Program-made: the position numbers and the translations under genes
NCBI GenBank assembly: GCA_028829895.1
Contig: CM054182.1
Location: 9,289,001-9,353,000 of the forward strand
Reading direction: 5' to 3'
Source of the DNA: Sinotaia quadrata
Lineage: Eukaryota; Mollusca; Gastropoda; Architaenioglossa; Viviparidae
Length of the DNA: 64,000 bases
Notes under the pieces: model-generated
Database searches by the model: none
What the model saw: the letters and a program-made list of their open reading frames with translations, nothing else
What the model was told of the DNA's origin: nothing
In this document: one piece after another, positions 59,646-64,000 of the stretch
How the letters are laid out: each line of letters starts with the position of its first letter
Numbering within the stretch: position 1 is the stretch's first letter

Positions 59646-60653
59646 ACTGTTCCAGCATTTGTTTAATGACCCTGTCTTAGCATGAGGATTTAATGATTGT
59701 TAAATTTTAACGTTACACCTATGCAGATGACAGACTGGTTGCTAGACACCCTTCAGTCTCCATAATTAATTCTCAGTTTAGATATTAACTATAGTGACAG
59801 ATAAATCTGTGTAATATTGCGTGAATTGGGCACGTTATCCTAATAATGACTAATTATGCATACAAACATTTGACTCAGCCCAATTCCTTTTCATCTTCCT
59901 CTCACTAATAATTAGTCAACTTCTGTTGTTTGGATAACAGAAATATAAAAAATTAATTTAAAAAAAGTAAATCCATAAATCGATACATACAAATACAAAA
60001 GTCGTTATAACTAACTACTCTGTCTTTTAAATGTGTATACGGATCATAACATGACTTTCTGATCTCAGAGTCAGTCGGACACCCACTTATCTGCACATAA
60101 GTTGGTGGAGGGGTCCTTCGGCAATCCACATGAACAATGTCATTGAATACCTTGGCCGACCTTGGACTTCACACAACTCGTCTCGCAAGAATAGTGCTCT
60201 CGGCATCAGTTTCCGAGCTCAATAGCCGTTGAAAACTCAGCATTAGTCAAAATGCCAACCTGGAATTCCCAACTGAACTCCAACCAAGAAATGGAACCAA
60301 ATTAAAAATCCAAAAATCCAAAAACCCGCTCTGAAACAATAGCAATTATTTCCATGAGCGCTAAACTTATAGTTTGCCAATCTGTATGTAGTGTCAACAG
60401 ACAATAGGTGTAAAAATATAATCTGATCACACTTTAGAGAGAATTCAGTAGTGTCAGTAATATAACTCTAGTGACTATAATTAGAATCATAATACATTTG
60501 AATTAGGGATCATCATGTTATGGGTGTCTTTATATTACAGTTATATAGGGGATGGGAGTGTAAGTATCGCGTTGTAAATCTAACGGTCATTAATCATGTT
60601 TGGCGAGGCAAGTATTTTCTGTTTCTTGCTGGCGGAAATCGCAACAGTCAAGT
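59646..60653. other. Non-coding DNA, no feature seen
   Basis: AT-rich; nothing recognised before the 24-bp array. Confidence 0.5.
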
Positions 60654-61300
60654 AACCTGCAGTGGTTACTCAGTGACAACCTGCAGTGGTTATTCGATGA
60701 CAACCTGCAGTGATTACTCGATGACAACCTGCAGTGGTTACTCGATGACAACCTGCAGTGGTTACTCGATGACAACCTGCAGTGGTTACTCAGTGACAAC
60801 CTGAAGTGGTTACTCGATTACAACCTGCAGTGATTACTCAGTGACAACCTGCAGTGGTTACTCGATGACAAACTGCAGTGGTTACTCAGTGATAACCTGC
60901 AGTGATTACTCGATGACAACCTGCAGTGGTTACTCGATAACCTGCAGTGGTTACTCAGTGACAACTTGCAGTGATTACTCGATGACAACCTGCAGTGGTT
61001 ACTCGATGACAACCTGCAGTGATTACTCAGTGACAACCTGCAGTGGTTACTCGATGACAACCTGCAGTGGTTACTCGATGACAACCTGCAGTGGTTACTC
61101 GATGACAACCTGCAGTGGTTACTCAGTGACAACCTGCAATGATTACTCGATGACAACCTGCAGTGGTTACTCGATGACAACCTGCAGTGGCTACTCGATG
61201 ACAACCTGCAGTGGTTACTCGATGACAAACTGCAGTGGCTACTCGATGACAACCTGCAGTGGTTACTCGATGACAACCTGCAGTGGTTACTCGATGGCAC
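60654..61300. repeat. 24-bp minisatellite, about 27 copies
   Basis: Units ACCTGCAGTGGTTACTCGAT plus GACA, with CAGTGA and GATTAC variants. Each unit has a PstI-like CTGCAG palindrome. The + frame repeats an octapeptide TTCSGYSM; the minus strand is open as well, so openness is not evidence of coding. Confidence 0.95.
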
Positions 61301-62337
61301 AAATTTCTAGTGGCTCTCGATTTTATCCGATGGATCAGGCACAATGTTCTAGATCACGTGACTGGCAATTACTTGATCTACGTCGTCTACAGTACCGTTA
61401 TTTGTATGAAGTGTACATAGCCAACGGTTTGCAGTATGTTTTCCTTGAAAACCTAATGCCTTATCGGTCAGACTCAGTGAATTGTATAATGATAAAGTGG
61501 ACTTGAGATGATTTGAGCTAACTTACTTGATCAGCATACTGGAACATTTAAATGCAGAAATGTTTTATTGTAACTCAAATTGGTGAAATATAGTGTTTTC
61601 TGTAACTCACATTTGTTAACTCTCAATGGCTAAATGGAGCTTTTTTTGTAACTCACAGCAATTAAACACAGTTTTTTTTGGTAACTCACAATGGTTAAGC
61701 ACATATGTTTTTGTAACTCGCAGTGTTTAAGCACAGTTTTTCTGTTACTCATAGTACTTACAAAGCTTCAGTTGAGCACACTTTGTAACTATCGGAGAGA
61801 AGATTCAGCTATCAATTCGAATTTAGCTTTTAAGATATCATGTATCGGTTGGTGAGTTTATTATCCAACATCTGTTTTCCTTATCAACGAGGGATGGCGT
61901 TCTCTCTGACCAACCACTTATTTCACCTCCGATTTCCGCCTTCATTTCTTTATCAATCAACACAGCAATTTTGATTGCCACCACCCCACCCCGCATCTGA
62001 TAACAAGTACTTATGAACGCACAAGAAAAATACGTTGCAGTACTTTATTTTAAAGCTTGCAAGGGGCAGTTTTTGTTTGACTCTGAAGGTCAAATATTAT
62101 TATACTATTTAATTTACACGAATTTAGATGCGTTTCCACAGTGAAATTCTGTTACTTCTCACGGCAAATGTCACATGACGATTCTCCCAAAACACCCCAG
62201 CAGCAACAACAACGAAATAAAAACAAAACCCACTGCGACTGTCTAAAACAGAACTCGCCATGCTTGAAGTCAAATGGCCAAGTCTTCTCACAAAAAGGGC
62301 TTACTGATAGTTCGTGACGTAACTCCCAGTGTACATT
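61301..62337. other. Non-coding DNA with a weak repeat
   Basis: GTAACTCACA words with runs of T recur at about 61570-61760. The + frame of the 24-bp array stays open to 61506. No gene is recognised. Confidence 0.5.
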
Positions 62338-62538
62338 CAAACTCTATTTCGCTGCGTCGCGATATGTTGTTTGACCTTGTCGAGATTGTCCGGGAAGACA
62401 ACTCCACAGCATGCTAACTAGGCGCGTGTACTCTTTTAGTTCCAATGTGGTTCGGTCTGCGTTAGTAAACAAGTAATGTTAAGGGTCGGTTAGCCGAAAA
62501 ATAACCTGTTCACTGACAGGGAAAGAAAGATTGTGAAG
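62338..62538 (+). promoter_or_regulatory. Candidate promoter and untranslated first exon of the gene at 63493
   Basis: This stretch has more CpG than its surroundings (GCTGCGTCGCGAT, GGCGCGTG, GGTTCGGTCTGCG) and ends in a strong donor GAAG|GTGAGT at 62538/62539. The next acceptor upstream of the ATG is at 63473, giving an intron of 935 bases. The start of transcription is not visible. Inference from base composition and splice signals only. Confidence 0.35.
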
Positions 62539-62859
62539 GTGAGTGTGTATGAATGTCTCGATTCTTGGGTTAACGGGTTATTGAAATATAATCAGTTGAC
62601 GCGTGTTGGAATTCCTGTTGACATCTGCGAAATAAATTTGAATGTTTTCTGTCATCGACATTACTGATTCAGTGATTGTTTTCCTATTTTTAGTGCGATT
62701 TGTTACAAGCATGCAAAACGTTAGGCAAAAGAAAAATGGCGATTTCGGAAGTATGCGAGTTCGATACAGGTCAAGCATTTGGCTATCAGCAACACGTCGC
62801 CGACAAGAGTACACAAATTCATTTAATTATATAATCGCTTAGAAAGCCTTAGATGTTGC

Positions 62860-62978
62860 TAAACTGGACTGTCCAACCTTTATCAATACTCTAACAGTTA
62901 CTTTTGTATTCTTGCTTAAAACAAGACTGGATGTCCAACCTTTGATCAATACTCTAACAGTTACTTTTGTATTCTTGC
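62860..62978. repeat. Tandem duplication of about 57 bp
   Basis: TGTCCAACCTTT, then AATACTCTAACAGTTACTTT and TGTATTCTTGC, occurs twice, within the proposed intron before the exon at 63474. Confidence 0.9.
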
Positions 62979-63160
62979 ATACATACATCTGTACCTGTCA
63001 CATTGATGTGATACATATATCGCAGCCATCACATTGCTGGATAATCACAATTTGCACCTACCACATCGACATGATATATACACATCTCATCAAATGCAAC
63101 AAAAATACTATATGCATATATTGTATCACATGCACCTATCACTTGACATGATACTGACAC
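62979..63160. repeat. Degenerate tandem array
   Basis: CACCTATCACATTGATATGATA-like words (seen as ACATTGATGTGATACATAT and CACATCGACATGATATATAC) recur about four times. Confidence 0.6.
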
Positions 63161-63473
63161 GTGATGCTGCTAATTTGGTTATACTGCTCTCTTAGCATTT
63201 TCTTGTCAACCAAATATTCTACGGAAAATGTTTGTTTTAGATTTTGTAGTTACCTCTGGTATGCTTCTTCGTAGCATATCATTTCCAAGGATACCTCTAC
63301 CACAACCAAGTCGATTTCTCTGAATTTTGCCGCAATGTACATTGTCATCAACTCCATCCTTAACCTGTATAATGTTGAGTTATGTAAACTTCAATATGTT
63401 CCTTACTATTTTTTTCTGATTCTTTAAAATGCATTATTTTAAAGTCATATATTGTATCTTTTCCCACAAACAG

Positions 63474-63643
63474 AAATTACGCCTAGGCAAAGATGGACAA
63501 AAATAGACTAATTAAAGGGAGGCAAAACGGAACGGTATCTTTTGATAATTTTGGATTTGACGAAAATGATGAACCAAAAGGAATCAATGATTATCTCAAC
63601 GATGAAGAAGATGATGACTACTCGAACAATGACAACGACAAAG
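63474..63643 (+). CDS. First coding exon (ATG at 63493) of an unidentified gene with an acidic N-terminus, continues past the window
   Basis: The acceptor CCCACAAACAG ends at 63473, a 19-base untranslated piece follows, ATG is at 63493 and the donor AAAG|GTATGA follows 63643 (50 codons plus one base). The peptide starts MDKNRLIKGRQNG, then FDNFGFDENDEP and a strongly acidic Asp/Asn/Glu run. Such charged, disordered leaders are common before the first helix of multi-pass membrane proteins, but nothing here proves that. I do not recognise the family. The ATG is the first in the exon. The upstream region has a candidate untranslated exon ending at 62538. Confidence 0.55.
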
Positions 63644-63769
63644 GTATGAAGCTATGGATTTCTTGCGATGTCTTTCTCATCGTCATTTCCTTTCACAGAA
63701 CGTTATTGCACATTATTGATTGCACATTTCTAACATATTATTTTTTAACTTGAAAGTTTAAAGACAAAT

Positions 63770-64000
63770 AAAGCTTTTCGAAACTGAAATTTTAGGGGAA
63801 GAAATAAATCTTGAAACTGAAAGCACAAAGGGAAGTAATGCATTTAAAACTGAAATATTATGGGAAGCAATGAATCTAGAGATTTGAAACTCAAAAGGTA
63901 AGTAATGCAATTTGAAACCTAATATATAATGAGAAACAACGAATCTTGAAACTGAAAATACAAACACCAGTAATGTGTTTTGAAAATGAGCGTATAAAGG
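63770..64000. repeat. Degenerate tandem repeat in the following intron
   Basis: About seven loose copies of a roughly 30-bp unit containing GAAACTGAAA and GGGAAG.AAT, running to the window end. Confidence 0.55.

Overview
The window is metazoan nuclear DNA. It is AT-rich, intron-bearing, and unusually full of microsatellites and decaying minisatellites. The one gene I recognise with certainty is a TGF-beta superfamily type I receptor of the ALK1/ALK2/saxophone class (ACVR1-like). It lies on the + strand as eight coding exons between 29841 and 38102. All seven introns are GT-AG and all exon phases agree. The derived protein has 501 visible residues and lacks only the signal-peptide end. The receptor sequence looks like that of an invertebrate; together with the repeat style it makes a lophotrochozoan (mollusc-like) source a reasonable but unproven inference.

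Layout. 1-12 kb is AT-rich intergenic or upstream DNA, with a 47-bp minisatellite near 5.1-5.8 kb and an intact-ended non-autonomous hAT element at 7402-7871. 12.15-12.60 kb is richer in CpG and ends in a strong splice donor, so it may be a first exon. 13-29 kb is mostly simple repeats and degraded tandem arrays. It also holds a short reverse-transcriptase-like tail (20.5 kb), a possible pair of small exons (21.39-21.91 kb) and arrays at 22.2-22.9, 26.8-27.1 and 28.4-28.95 kb. 29.84-38.10 kb is the receptor gene. 38.1-62.3 kb is gene-poor, with a second hAT-type element (39326-39623), at least two dispersed repeat families and many minisatellites. One of these (53.13-53.49 kb) lies in a long minus-strand reading frame interrupted by one TGA. 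From 62.3 kb a second + strand gene appears to begin: a possible untranslated first exon ending at 62538, and a coding exon at 63493-63643 for an acidic N-terminus that continues beyond the window.

The most unusual observation is inside the receptor gene. At three of its seven exon/intron boundaries (after the exons at 29841, 32183 and 33137) the last bases of the exon, together with the splice donor, are tandemly repeated into the intron. The three repeat units are unrelated to each other. The first copy always carries the reading frame; later copies are spare or decayed donors. This suggests the local tandem duplication that fills this genome also strikes genes and survives where the original donor stays in use. 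I see no prokaryotic operon, CRISPR array, tRNA or rRNA gene.
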